DNA of 64,000 nt from NCBI RefSeq assembly GCF_039962115.1, contig NZ_JAMPKJ010000007.1, forward strand, positions 85,574 to 149,573, read 5' to 3'. Below the pieces are notes generated by a model. The model saw only the letters and a program-made list of their open reading frames with translations. It had not been told where the DNA came from and searched no databases. The DNA comes from Funiculus sociatus GB2-C1. Lineage in GTDB: Bacteria > Cyanobacteriota > Cyanobacteriia > Cyanobacteriales > FACHB-T130. The first letter of the stretch is position 1, and each line of letters opens with the position of its first letter. The translations under genes were made by a program, and so were the position numbers. Positions 1-8,630 of the stretch are shown here, piece after piece.

Positions 1-2582
1 CCGGGTACAGAAATACACTCTAAATTTCCCTTATGTTTTTCAACAATAATTTGGTAGCTAATCGCTAAGCCAAGCCCAGTCCCTTTACCAACAGTTTTCG
101 TGGTGAAGAAAGGATCGAATAGTCTTTGCTTAACCTCTGGTGTAATACCTAAACCATTGTCTATAATCCGGATTTCTACTTGATTGCGGTCTACAACCTT
201 GGTGCAAATCCAGATAGTGCCGGGATCGTCTTTAATTTCTTCTAGCGATCGCTTACGGTTGTACTCATCTAGAGAATCAATCGCATTCGTGAGTAAATTC
301 ATAAATACTTGATTGATTTGTCCGGCATAGCACTCGACCAAGGGCAATTCGCCATATTCTTTAATCACCTGAATTTCAGGATGCCCCGGTTTATTTTTGA
401 GTTGATTTTGCAAAATCACTAGCGTACTATCAATGCCCTCGTGAATATCAACTTCTTTCATGTCCGCTTCATCCAAACGAGAAAAGTTTCTTAGAGAAAG
501 AACAATTTGACGTATACGCTCAGCTCCCACTCTCATAGAGGACAAGATTTTCTGAAAGTCCTCGGTCAGGTAGTTAAGCTCAATGTCTTCAATATGCGTT
601 TGAATTTCCGGGGCAGGATCGGGGTAGTGCTGCTGATACAAATCCAGCAATTGCAATAAATCTTGCAGGTATTCATTCGCAGGGGTAACATTGCCATAGA
701 TGAAGTTAACCGGATTATTAATTTCATGGGCTACGCCAGCCACTAATTGACCCAAACTAGACATTTTTTCCGTTTGAATCAATTGGGTTTGAGTTTGTTT
801 TAACTCGTATAATGTTTGTTCCAACTCTTTAGCTTTGTCTCGGTATTTAGCTTCAGCTTTTTGAATTTTTTCAAATAAACGAGCATTTTCCCAAGCCGTG
901 GCGATTTGTCCAGCCAAAGTGTTGAATGTATCGAGATCGGTTTGGCTGAAGCGATCGCTTTGGTAATCTTGGATATTAAGCACCCCCAAAAGCGTGCCAC
1001 GACTGATCAGCGGGATTGCTACCTCGGAACCCCCTTGACCAGGTTGTAATTCTTTTTCTGTCAATAGATTACTGATATCATCCACCCAGACAGGTTGGTG
1101 TGTTCTGGCGGCATGAGCGACAATAGAGCGATCGCACTCCAGCGAGATATAGGCACTTTCGTCTTGCCTGAGTATATCGTAACTGCCAGAATCAGCCCAC
1201 CTAACCAGTTTGCTGTTTGTTTGATCTAATAGATATATCTGAACATAGTGTAAACCAAAGCGATTTTGCATCAAGGCGATCGCTTCCCGCAATAGCAGTT
1301 CCGGGTCTAGGATCGCTTTCGACAGTTCGCTGACGGCAACCGTAACGTGTTGACTGACTTCCAGTTCGCGGGTACGCTCTTCTAAGCCTTGAAGCAATTT
1401 ACCGACTTGTTCTGCCATCCCATTGAAACTCAAAGCTAGCACCCCAATTTCATCCTTTGATTTGATAGAAGTACGAGCATTGAGGTTGCCAGCAGTGAAT
1501 TGAGTCACTGTCCCAGCCAGATTAATCAACGGCTGAGTCAGGAGCTCTCCGATCGTAATCGCCGCGATAATGACTAAACCTGCAATGATCGCAGCCAGCA
1601 ACAGCGTGTCGCGGATTTGGGCTTCGATAGGCGCGAGAAATACCGATTGAGGCTGGACGAAAACCACAAACCACGGCTGCGTCTTTAGCTTGGTAACTGC
1701 TGCTGCGTTCGGCTCGTTGTTTGTAGAGGATAAGGCAGTTGTAAAGTAAGGGGATGTTGCAGCGTTATCTAGACCTTGCTCAAAAGCAGGCAAATTTGTC
1801 GAGAAGTCTGCCGTTTTACCCTTCGGCAACCGTCCTTCTGCTTGTAGAGCTTTCACTTTAGCTGGTGGGAGTGGTGTTACCGATTTAAAATTTAACTCAG
1901 GTGCTTTGCTGTGAGCTAAACGGATATGGTTTTCGTCCAGCAAAATCGCAAAAGATGCGCTTCCTCTCACTAGGTCGGTATTTTGGCTAACCAATCGCTG
2001 AATCACGGCAGCCTTATAACAGATATGCAAGACACCAATAATATTTCCAGAGGCATTCCGTACCGGACTACTGAAGTACAAACTGACCTCATTAGTCGTT
2101 GGGGAAAACTCGATGGGCGAGACATAGGGTAAGCCAGTTTTAAACGGTCGTTCAAAGTAATCTCGGTCAGATTTATCTATACCAATATCTGGTGTATACG
2201 TATCAATGACAGCTCGCCCCTGGCGATCGAGCAGCGCGTATGATGAGATATTCAACGTATCTTTACGGCTGAGCGATCGCAAAGCGCCCTCGACTTCTGA
2301 AGCGATACTTTGTCTCTGGTTAGCAGGTAAACTTAAATACTTCGCTAAGACTGGCAACTGAGCTTCAACCCGGACAGCATCTAGATTAGAGGAGATAAAG
2401 GCATCTATACTCAGGGCCGTTTGGGAGGCAGATGTTAGGAGGGTTTGATTGGCATTTTTTGTCAGCTCCTTTTGCATGGTTCGCTGATTCAAGAATGCCA
2501 GTACTAGCAAGGGGAGGAGCGCCACACCCAAGAAAGAAAAGATCAGCTTAGTGCGTAGGGTATAAAGTTGGAACTGTTTCAC
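1..2582 (-). CDS. Membrane sensor histidine kinase (sensor-HAMP-GAF-HisKA-HATPase), 3' end cut by window
   Basis: Read from the reverse strand; the frame stays open to base 1, so about the last 15 residues are missing. The start is a GTG at 2582, two bases after the stop of the preceding binding-protein gene, which suggests translational coupling. Order: a membrane segment near residues 13-33, a periplasmic dCache-like region to about 320, a second membrane segment, HAMP (about 345-398), GAF (about 410-560), a coiled stretch, HisKA with GVAHEINNP (His619), then HATPase with N box, DNGLGI and GTGLGLAISY. It should autophosphorylate on His619 in response to a periplasmic or GAF-bound signal; no response regulator is visible. 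It closes an operon with four solute-binding lipoproteins, so a role in reading their ligand state is a reasonable inference. The C-terminal half closely resembles the kinase at 41303-44677. Confidence 0.93.
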   Translation of the reverse strand, partial: MKQFQLYTLRTKLIFSFLGVALLPLLVLAFLNQRTMQKELTKNANQTLLTSASQTALSIDAFISSNLDAVRVEAQLPVLAKYLSLPANQRQSIASEVEGALRSLSRKDTLNISSYALLDRQGRAVIDTYTPDIGIDKSDRDYFERPFKTGLPYVSPIEFSPTTNEVSLYFSSPVRNASGNIIGVLHICYKAAVIQRLVSQNTDLVRGSASFAILLDENHIRLAHSKAPELNFKSVTPLPPAKVKALQAEGRLPKGKTADFSTNLPAFEQGLDNAATSPYFTTALSSTNNEPNAAAVTKLKTQPWFVVFVQPQSVFLAPIEAQIRDTLLLAAIIAGLVIIAAITIGELLTQPLINLAGTVTQFTAGNLNARTSIKSKDEIGVLALSFNGMAEQVGKLLQGLEERTRELEVSQHVTVAVSELSKAILDPELLLREAIALMQNRFGLHYVQIYLLDQTNSKLVRWADSGSYDILRQDESAYISLECDRSIVAHAARTHQPVWVDDISNLLTEKELQPGQGGSEVAIPLISRGTLLGVLNIQDYQSDRFSQTDLDTFNTLAGQIATAWENARLFEKIQKAEAKYRDKAKELEQTLYELKQTQTQLIQTEKMSSLGQLVAGVAHEINNPVNFIYGNVTPANEYLQDLLQLLDLYQQHYPDPAPEIQTHIEDIELNYLTEDFQKILSSMRVGAERIRQIVLSLRNFSRLDEADMKEVDIHEGIDSTLVILQNQLKNKPGHPEIQVIKEYGELPLVECYAGQINQVFMNLLTNAIDSLDEYNRKRSLEEIKDDPGTIWICTKVVDRNQVEIRIIDNGLGITPEVKQRLFDPFFTTKTVGKGTGLGLAISYQIIVEKHKGNLECISVP

Positions 2583-2584
2583 AG

Positions 2585-3586
2585 TCAATTTACCTTTTGT
2601 AATTGCTGTACAAAGGACGGCTCGATCAGTTTTTGAATATCTAGTGCAGCGTTTAGCCCTCCAGTGCGAGTATAGAAGTCGGCGTAGAATTTGGCTGTAT
2701 GATACAGCGACTCGGATGTAGAACCGGGAGTAAAGGCTTTTAAATTGTCTTGCAAAGTGTATAACTGGACTCCATCGGTGGAAACTTCTTCAGGTTTGAG
2801 GTTTAGTTTTTTGGCAATCAGTGCATTACTTTCTTCTGGATGAGCCTTCCAGTAATCTTGGGCTTGGAACCAAGCTCGGATAAATGCTTGTATTTGAAGA
2901 GGGCGATCGCGTACTACCGAAGTGCGAAATGCGATGACATTCGGAAGCAATCCAGGTGTTTGCTTAGTGCTAAGTAGCACCTTTGCCCCGGCTTTAACCG
3001 CTTGCCCTGTGTAGGGTTGCCACGTATTTCCAGCTTGAATGTCACCACTTTGTAAACCCGCTGGAACCGATTCTGGTTCTACATTGACGAGAGTCACGTC
3101 ATTAGTGGTGAGGTGATTTTTGTGCAGCAAGGTGCTGATAAATAATTCTCCAAAATCACCTAATTTCGTGCCGATTCGCTTGCCTTTTAAGTCCTTCATA
3201 CTTTTAATATCGCGCTGCACCACCAAAACGTCCGCACCCGCTGATTGATCCGTCACCTGAGTAATCTGCACGTCAGGGTTTTTCCCAATAATGTTGATGA
3301 TGCTACCCAAAGAGGTAGCGATCCCGTCGGTTCTGTCAGCACTGAAGGCAGAGATTGATTCTATGTAGTTTTCTATATAGACGGGTTCAACTTTCACCCC
3401 TTGAGCCGTGAAGAAACCTTTTTCGTAAGCGATCGCTATCGGAAAATTTCCAGGCCACAGATTGTAGATAACTCTCAGGGTCGGAAGCTCGCTTCGGGAA
3501 CTAACAGTTGTCGTACTATTACAGGAGGTGATGAGTACAATGCTTAACAAGAAAAGAGATAGAAAGCGAAAAAATCGAGATTTCAT
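2585..3586 (-). CDS. NMT1/SsuA-type ABC substrate-binding lipoprotein (paralog 1, kinase-proximal)
   Basis: 333 residues. The start at 3586 was chosen over the longer frame (3613) because all four paralogs begin MK(S/F)xxxRF followed by a hydrophobic h-region and a lipobox LITSC with the lipidated Cys at residue 22. The mature part has the features of the NMT1/THI5/SsuA periplasmic-binding family: YNLWPGNFPIAIAYEKGFF near the N-terminus, DLKGKRIGTKLGD in the middle and RAWFQAQDYW near the C-terminus. Members bind sulfonates, nitrate, taurine or pyrimidine precursors; the ligand here cannot be told. It is the last of four tandem copies and ends two bases before the kinase start. No permease or ATPase gene accompanies it, so transport through a partner elsewhere or a purely sensory role are both open. 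Confidence 0.93.
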   Translation of the reverse strand: MKSRFFRFLSLFLLSIVLITSCNSTTTVSSRSELPTLRVIYNLWPGNFPIAIAYEKGFFTAQGVKVEPVYIENYIESISAFSADRTDGIATSLGSIINIIGKNPDVQITQVTDQSAGADVLVVQRDIKSMKDLKGKRIGTKLGDFGELFISTLLHKNHLTTNDVTLVNVEPESVPAGLQSGDIQAGNTWQPYTGQAVKAGAKVLLSTKQTPGLLPNVIAFRTSVVRDRPLQIQAFIRAWFQAQDYWKAHPEESNALIAKKLNLKPEEVSTDGVQLYTLQDNLKAFTPGSTSESLYHTAKFYADFYTRTGGLNAALDIQKLIEPSFVQQLQKVN

Positions 3587-3633
3587 ACAGACCGATTGAT
3601 TTTGTAACGGCATGGGAGTATATTAATTAAGTG

Positions 3634-4635
3634 TCAGTTTCCCGATTGCAACTGCTGTACAAAAGAGGGATTAATCAGTTTTTGAATATCTGGTGTAGTG
3701 CTTAGCCCCCCGGTGCGAATCGAGAAGTCGGCATACAATTTGGTGGTATGGTACAACGACTCTTCTGTGGAGCCGGGAGTAAACGCCTTTAAGTTTTCTT
3801 TCAAGGTGGAAAGCTGAATGTTATCGGTTGAAACGGTCTCAGGTTTAATCTTCAGCCGCTTAGCAATCAGTGCTTTGCTTGCTTGGGGATTTGCTTTCCA
3901 GTAATCTTGGGCTTGGAACCAAGCTCGGACAAATGCTCTTATCTGTCCAGGGCGATCGCGTATTATATTGCTGCGAAACACAATGACATTCGGAATCAAC
4001 CTAGGCGTTTGCTTACTGGTAAATAGTACCTGCGCTCCGGCTTTCACTGCCTCTAATGTGTAGGGATACCAAGTTTGTCCGGCTTGAATATCACCGCTTT
4101 TTATGTGTGCTGGAATCGCTTCTCCTTCTATATCGACTAGCGTCACGTCATCGGTAGTAAGACCATTGCTCTCCAGCATCTTGACAACAAACAATTCTCC
4201 GTAGTCGCCTAACTTCACGCCGATTCGCTTGCCCTTCAAGTCAGCCACACTTTTAATATTGCGTTGCACCACTACGGTGTCAGCACCAGCCGATTGATCC
4301 GTCACCAGCACAATCTGCACCTCTGAGTTTTTCTCAATAATGCTCATCAGGCTACCCAAAGCCAGGGTAATCCCATCGTATTTGCCAGCACTGAAATCAG
4401 AGATAGACTGTAGATAGTTTTCTGAATACACAGGTTCAACTTTCACCCCACCAGCCGCCAGGAACCCTTTTTCTTGAGCGATCGCTATCGGAAAATACCC
4501 AGGCCACAGAGTGTAAACAACTTTCAAAGGCGGACTTTCTGGGCGGGAAGTCACCGTTGTTGTACGATTGCAAGCTGTAATGAGTAAAATGCTCAACAGA
4601 AAAAAAGATACAAAACGAAGAAATCGAGATTTCAT
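3634..4635 (-). CDS. NMT1/SsuA-type ABC substrate-binding lipoprotein (paralog 2)
   Basis: 333 residues with signal peptide and lipobox LITAC (Cys22), then the same NMT1-like binding fold as its neighbours (YTLWPGYFPIAIAQEKGF; DLKGKRIGVKLGDYGELF; RAWFQAQDYW). It starts 51 bases downstream of paralog 3 and ends 47 bases before paralog 1, fitting one leftward transcript. From about residue 130 to the C-terminus it is almost identical to paralog 3, while the N-terminal part differs clearly, which indicates recent gene conversion or recombination between the copies. A surface-anchored binding protein is well supported; its ligand is unknown. Confidence 0.93.
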   Translation of the reverse strand: MKSRFLRFVSFFLLSILLITACNRTTTVTSRPESPPLKVVYTLWPGYFPIAIAQEKGFLAAGGVKVEPVYSENYLQSISDFSAGKYDGITLALGSLMSIIEKNSEVQIVLVTDQSAGADTVVVQRNIKSVADLKGKRIGVKLGDYGELFVVKMLESNGLTTDDVTLVDIEGEAIPAHIKSGDIQAGQTWYPYTLEAVKAGAQVLFTSKQTPRLIPNVIVFRSNIIRDRPGQIRAFVRAWFQAQDYWKANPQASKALIAKRLKIKPETVSTDNIQLSTLKENLKAFTPGSTEESLYHTTKLYADFSIRTGGLSTTPDIQKLINPSFVQQLQSGN

Positions 4636-4686
4636 TCAGACCTGCATTGATGCGTGTGAGTAAATGTAATCATATTGGCTTTTGTG

Positions 4687-5688
4687 TCAACTTCCCGATT
4701 GCAACTGCTGTATAAATGAAGGAACAATCAGTTTTTGAATATCTGGTGCAGTGCTTAGCCCCCCGGTGCGAATCGAGAAGTCGGCATACAATTTGGTGGT
4801 ATGGTACAACGACTCTTCTGTGGAGCCGGGAGTAAACGCCTTTAAGTTTTCTTTCAAGGTGGACAGCTGAATGTTATCGGTTGAAACGGTCTCAGGTTTA
4901 ATCTTCAGCCGCTTAGCAATCAGTGCTTTGCTTGCTTGGGGATTTGCTTTCCAGTAATCTTGGGCTTGGAACCAAGCTCGGACAAATGCTCTTATCTGTC
5001 CAGGGCGATCGCGTATTATATTGCTACGAAACACAATGACATTCGGAATCAACCTAGGCGTTTGCTTACTGGTAAATAGTACCTGCGCTCCGGCTTTCAC
5101 TGCCTCTAATGTGTAGGGATACCAAGTTTGTCCGGCTTGAATATCACCGCTTTTTATGTGTGCTGGAATCGCTTCTCCTTCTATATCGACTAGCGTTACG
5201 TCATCGGTAGTAAGACCATTGCTCTCCAGCATCTTGACAACAAACAATTCTCCGTAGTCGCCTAACTTCACGCCGATTCGCTTGCCCTTCAAGTCAGCCA
5301 TACTTTTAATATCCCGATGCACCACTACGGTGTCAGCACCAGCCGATTGATCGGTTTCCAAGACAATGTGGATATCTGGGTTTTTCCCAATGATGCTCAT
5401 CACACCACCCAATGTTACGATGATGCCATCATATTTACCTGCACTAAAATCAGAAACAACCCCTAAATAGTTTTCTGAATACACAGGTTCAACTTCCACC
5501 CCCTGTTCTGCGAAAAATCCTTGTTCTGAAGCTATTTCCATCGGGAAATATCCAGGCCACAGATTGTAGGCAATTCGCAGGGGTGGAAGCTCAGGCTTAG
5601 AGGTTATAGAGGTTCTACCATTGCAGGCTGTAACCAGCACAATGCTGAGCAATAAAAGAGACACAAAGCGGAAAAATTGAAATTTCAT
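4687..5688 (-). CDS. NMT1/SsuA-type ABC substrate-binding lipoprotein (paralog 3)
   Basis: 333 residues from the ATG at 5688. A longer in-frame start at 5766 would run into the preceding gene and puts 26 unrelated residues before the signal peptide, so it is rejected. Signal peptide MKFQFFRF... ends in lipobox LVTAC (Cys22). The binding domain has YNLWPGYFPMEIASEQGFF, DLKGKRIGVKLGDYGELF and RAWFQAQDYW. The C-terminal two thirds nearly match paralog 2 at DNA level, but the N-terminal third is its own. It lies 49 bases downstream of paralog 4. It probably shares a fold but not necessarily the ligand with the other copies, because residues of the first lobe differ. Confidence 0.93.
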   Translation of the reverse strand: MKFQFFRFVSLLLLSIVLVTACNGRTSITSKPELPPLRIAYNLWPGYFPMEIASEQGFFAEQGVEVEPVYSENYLGVVSDFSAGKYDGIIVTLGGVMSIIGKNPDIHIVLETDQSAGADTVVVHRDIKSMADLKGKRIGVKLGDYGELFVVKMLESNGLTTDDVTLVDIEGEAIPAHIKSGDIQAGQTWYPYTLEAVKAGAQVLFTSKQTPRLIPNVIVFRSNIIRDRPGQIRAFVRAWFQAQDYWKANPQASKALIAKRLKIKPETVSTDNIQLSTLKENLKAFTPGSTEESLYHTTKLYADFSIRTGGLSTAPDIQKLIVPSFIQQLQSGS

Positions 5689-5737
5689 ATTAAATGACTT
5701 TTGATGTTTAAATGCATGAAATAATGCTATTTTTTTG

Positions 5738-6736
5738 TCATTTTCCTGCCTGCAACGGCTGCACAAAAGAAGGATTAATCAGTTTTTGAATATCTGGGGC
5801 AGTGGTTAGCCCTCCGGTGCGAATATAGAAGTCAGCGTACAATTTTGCGGTATGGTACAACGACTTGGTTGTAGAACCGGGAGTAAACGCTTTTAAGTTG
5901 TCTTTTAAGGTGTACAACTTGACACCCTCAGTAGAAACTTCTTCGGGTTTGATGGAGAGCGTTTTCGCAATCAGTGCTTTACTTTCTTCGGGATTTGCCT
6001 GCCAATAGTCTTGAGCTTGAAACCAGGCGCGAATAAATGCTTGAACGTCTTTTGGGCGATCGCGTACTACCGAGGTGCGAAACACAATTACACTTGAAAT
6101 TAAACCGGGTGTATCCTTACTGCTGAATAATACTCGCCCTCCAGATTGGGTAACTTCAGATAGGTACGGTTCCCAAGTATGTCCTGCTTGAATATCACCG
6201 CTCTTAAAACGTGCTGGAACCGATTCTCCTTCTACGTTGACTAGGGTTACATCATCGGTAGTCAAACCATGTTGCTGGAGCATTTCGCTCACAAATAATT
6301 CTCCTTCGCCTAACCTGACTCCGAGCCGCTTGCCTTTCAAGTCAGCGACACTTTTAACATCCGGGCGAGCTACAATTGAGTCCGAACCAGCCGATTCATC
6401 AGTTGCGATCGCAATCTGCACATCTGGGTTTTTCCCAATAATGCTCATCAGGCTACCTACTGTGAGGGCGACTCCATCATATTTTCCAGCAGCGAACTCA
6501 GACACCGAATCTAAAAAGTTTTGGATATAGACGGGTTTGACTTTCACCCCTTGAGCCGTGAAGAATTCTTTTTCAGATGCGATCGCTATCGGAAACAGTC
6601 CAGGCCACAGATTGTAGCCGACTTCCAAGGGCGGCTGTTCTGGGCGGGAAGTTACGATTGTCGTACCATTGCAAGCTGTGACGAGTACCAGGCTTAGCAA
6701 GAAAAGGGACGCAAAGCGGAGAAGTCGAGATTTCAT
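5738..6736 (-). CDS. NMT1/SsuA-type ABC substrate-binding lipoprotein (paralog 4, first in operon)
   Basis: 332 residues, lipobox LVTAC (Cys22), the same NMT1-like architecture (YNLWPGLFPIAIASEKEFF; DLKGKRLGVRLGEGELF; RAWFQAQDYW). It is the promoter-proximal gene of the five-gene leftward operon and the most divergent of the four across the central region; it has GEGELF where paralogs 2 and 3 have GDYGELF, one residue fewer. Tandem duplication followed by divergence explains the row. No nitrate-type NtcA site (GTA-N8-TAC) was found upstream, so nitrogen regulation is not supported. The ligand is unknown. Confidence 0.93.
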   Translation of the reverse strand: MKSRLLRFASLFLLSLVLVTACNGTTIVTSRPEQPPLEVGYNLWPGLFPIAIASEKEFFTAQGVKVKPVYIQNFLDSVSEFAAGKYDGVALTVGSLMSIIGKNPDVQIAIATDESAGSDSIVARPDVKSVADLKGKRLGVRLGEGELFVSEMLQQHGLTTDDVTLVNVEGESVPARFKSGDIQAGHTWEPYLSEVTQSGGRVLFSSKDTPGLISSVIVFRTSVVRDRPKDVQAFIRAWFQAQDYWQANPEESKALIAKTLSIKPEEVSTEGVKLYTLKDNLKAFTPGSTTKSLYHTAKLYADFYIRTGGLTTAPDIQKLINPSFVQPLQAGK

Positions 6737-7225
6737 AAAACTAAATTTGTGACTGAACTAGAGTCCTACTGCCTTTCGCAGTTAATCTAATAGGATGGCG
6801 ATTCTTAACTCCTGCGCTTGTCTTGGGGATTGATCGCTGTCCAGAACGCTTGGTGACGTTTCCCTCCGCTGAGCCAAGAGTTGAGTGATGCGCTAAGAAG
6901 GCTACCGCCTCCGGTTCCTTTCTTAGAGTTCCCAATTTTGTCTAAGATTTAACGGTGGTATTGTATATCTGTGGTTGATGGTGTTGGTATCAATGCAGGT
7001 CAATTAGTTTACAAGTGAATCCACAATTGCAAAACACCTTTGCCTTGCGATTACGGTCTGGTGTATGAGATAACGCGACTTGGTATAAGTAGATTAAGCA
7101 CAAATCAATATAAAATCCCTCGAACAAGCGCGAGTGCAGCCCTTGAGGTAAGCGATTTTTCTTGAGTTGAACAAATAACTCTACTCAACCAGTCCATCCA
7201 TTTAAAATTCAGGGGGAATGGCCTA
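6737..7225. other. Intergenic region between the binding-protein operon and the next gene
   Basis: This 489-base gap must hold the promoter of the leftward binding-protein operon and that of the rightward small gene at 7226. A 64-codon reverse-strand frame (6741-6935) lies just upstream of the operon, but its composition is Arg/Ser-rich, it shows no domain, and it looks like translated repeat DNA. No convincing -35/-10 pair, tRNA or structured leader was recognised. Confidence 0.4.
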
Positions 7226-7432
7226 ATGACCATTTGGGTAAACGAACAAATCGATCCGTCTGGTATGATCCATGCTTGCATTGCCTGTTGTAATGAGGAG
7301 CAGGCAAAAGATTGTCATGATTCCTATAAACAGAACTTGACTGAAGTTCAAAAATGTGCAGGTTGGATTGCTAGATTGCGGACAGTTGATTCTTGGGACG
7401 AAGTGCCAGTTAACGCCCTAAAGCTAGATTAA
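7226..7432 (+). CDS. Small conserved-looking protein with a CxxCC motif
   Basis: 68 residues starting at an ATG preceded by a purine-rich Shine-Dalgarno-like AGGGGGAA. The sequence contains CIACC (residues about 18-22) plus Cys residues near 29 and 43, so several cysteines could bind metal or form disulfides. No signal peptide or membrane segment. I recognise no named domain; small proteins of this type recur in cyanobacteria but I cannot give a function. It is monocistronic, followed by 330 bases of non-coding DNA. Reality as a gene is supported by the good ribosome site and non-random composition. Confidence 0.7.
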   Translation: MTIWVNEQIDPSGMIHACIACCNEEQAKDCHDSYKQNLTEVQKCAGWIARLRTVDSWDEVPVNALKLD

Positions 7433-7763
7433 TAATCGATGAAAGCTCTTGTTGATTAGCTCTTTCGTCAGCGGTGTGCGTCGGATCATCTGGAGTTTGG
7501 CAAATAAATTTGCCAAATAATCTGGAAAACTGCGACTTCAGTTGTAGATAAATTTGGCTCTTCTGACTTTGTGGCGATAAACAAAAGTGATTACTGATGT
7601 CATGCCGCTCCTGAGAAGTTAGGTATTTCTTGTTACTGTTTTTACCATAACTTCAGTAAAGCCAAACAGTTGTTGCTTACGCGAATTGCAAGTTCAGCGT
7701 AGTGTAAAATTTAGCTTTGTAAAACTCACTTTTTGACGCTCTTAAGCGCATCTATTACACACC
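7433..7763. other. Intergenic region with a perfect palindrome
   Basis: 331 bases with no credible gene. It contains a perfect 22-base palindrome at 7496-7517 (listed separately) and otherwise AT-rich DNA leading into the protease gene at 7764. No tRNA or riboswitch was recognised. Confidence 0.4.
7496..7517. repeat. Perfect inverted repeat, arms TTTGGCAAAT / ATTTGCCAAA, 2-base spacer
   Basis: Two 10-base arms are exact reverse complements around AA. There is no T-run after it, so an intrinsic terminator is less likely than a regulator-binding site or a recombination/repeat remnant. It lies 64 bases after the small Cys-rich gene and about 250 bases before the aspartic protease. Confidence 0.7.
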
Positions 7764-8330
7764 ATGATCCAAAAACATTCTCGATTTGGTGCCACACTCC
7801 TTTTACTATCTGGCACACTAGCATTTACCACTGTTGCCTATAACAGTTATGGGGACACCTCTGAAAAAGTTTTAGCAGCTGCTTTAGACTCATCTCTAAA
7901 TGAACGTCCCGCAAGCACAAACCAATTGGCTCAAAGAAGAGAGCGTTTGGAACAAAGAAGGAACCAACAGATATTTGAAGTTCCAATTATAGGACGGCAG
8001 TCGGGAATACCCGTAGTTGAAGTTACTTTTAACAACAGGCGTAGATTCCCGATGATGGTAGATACTGGAGCAAGTGTAACAATAATTACCCCACAGATGG
8101 CAAATCAAATAGGGTTTCGCAAGACTGGTACAACACGAGTAAAAGTAGCTAATGGTGAGACTATTGAAGTACCAGTAGGACGTGTATCTTCTATTGACGT
8201 AGGCGGTGCTGTAATAGAAGATTTTACAGTTTTAGTAGCCGGAGCGCCACTTTTAGGACAAAACTTTTTCAGCGGTTATAACGTGACGATGCGGCAAAAC
8301 ATGATTGTGTTTAGAGAACGGCGGAGGTAA
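7764..8330 (+). CDS. Periplasmic retropepsin-like aspartic protease (clan AA)
   Basis: 188 residues. The N-terminus (about residues 8-28) is a hydrophobic signal peptide or membrane anchor, followed by a Gln/Arg-rich linker (about 53-70). The catalytic region has MMVDTGAS (Asp100-Thr101-Gly102), then IGFRKTG, and ends with PLLGQNFF, the paired second motif of single-domain retropepsin-like proteases. Such proteins act as homodimers, each giving one Asp. Location is inferred to be periplasmic or membrane-attached; the substrate is unknown. Monocistronic, followed directly by a long hairpin that probably terminates it. Confidence 0.88.
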   Translation: MIQKHSRFGATLLLLSGTLAFTTVAYNSYGDTSEKVLAAALDSSLNERPASTNQLAQRRERLEQRRNQQIFEVPIIGRQSGIPVVEVTFNNRRRFPMMVDTGASVTIITPQMANQIGFRKTGTTRVKVANGETIEVPVGRVSSIDVGGAVIEDFTVLVAGAPLLGQNFFSGYNVTMRQNMIVFRERRR

Positions 8331-8335
8331 AAGGT

Positions 8336-8381
8336 AAAAGGTAAAAGGTAAAAAAGTCCTTCTTTTTACCTTTTACCTTTT
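8336..8381. terminator. Long hairpin built from GGTAAAA heptads
   Basis: A 19-base arm of tandem GGTAAAA units (8336-8354) is matched exactly by its reverse complement at 8363-8381 with an eight-base loop. It starts six bases after the protease stop and the descending arm is T-rich, so it can serve as a terminator. It also belongs to the heptanucleotide tandem-repeat class seen elsewhere in the window. Confidence 0.7.
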
Positions 8382-8413
8382 ATTAGCCAAAAATTGAAAA
8401 AAGATTTTGTTTA

Positions 8414-8596
8414 CTATTGCACTTTTAAGCCAGAAACGCGGGTAACTTGACAAGGAGCGATGATTTCTAAATCTTTGACGGCAGGTTGAGCATCATAGAG
8501 GAGAGCATTTAAGAAACTGATCAGAAGCTTCTTACTTTGCGGAGAACCAAAGATTTTCTTGAAAGCATAATCAGTTTTAGGATTAATGAAGGACAT
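8414..8596 (-). pseudogene. Truncated Rpn-family (PD-(D/E)XK nuclease/putative transposase) fragment
   Basis: 60 residues beginning MSFINPKTDYAFKKIFG and continuing with LISFLNALLYD...VKDLEI, the hallmark N-terminus of the Rpn recombination-promoting nuclease family, normally around 250-300 residues. The frame ends after VSGLKVQ, just where the nuclease core (D...ExQ) should begin, and no continuation was found downstream. The catalytic part is therefore absent and this is read as a decayed remnant, possibly still translated. Confidence 0.8.
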
Positions 8597-8630
8597 AATT
8601 GGTAATTAGTAATTGGCCACAAGCTTAATT

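Noticed and set aside
6741..6935. 64-codon minus-strand frame before the binding-protein operon
   Set aside because: Arg/Ser-rich, no domain, no ribosome site, and the composition of translated repeat DNA; it lies four bases from the next gene by chance.
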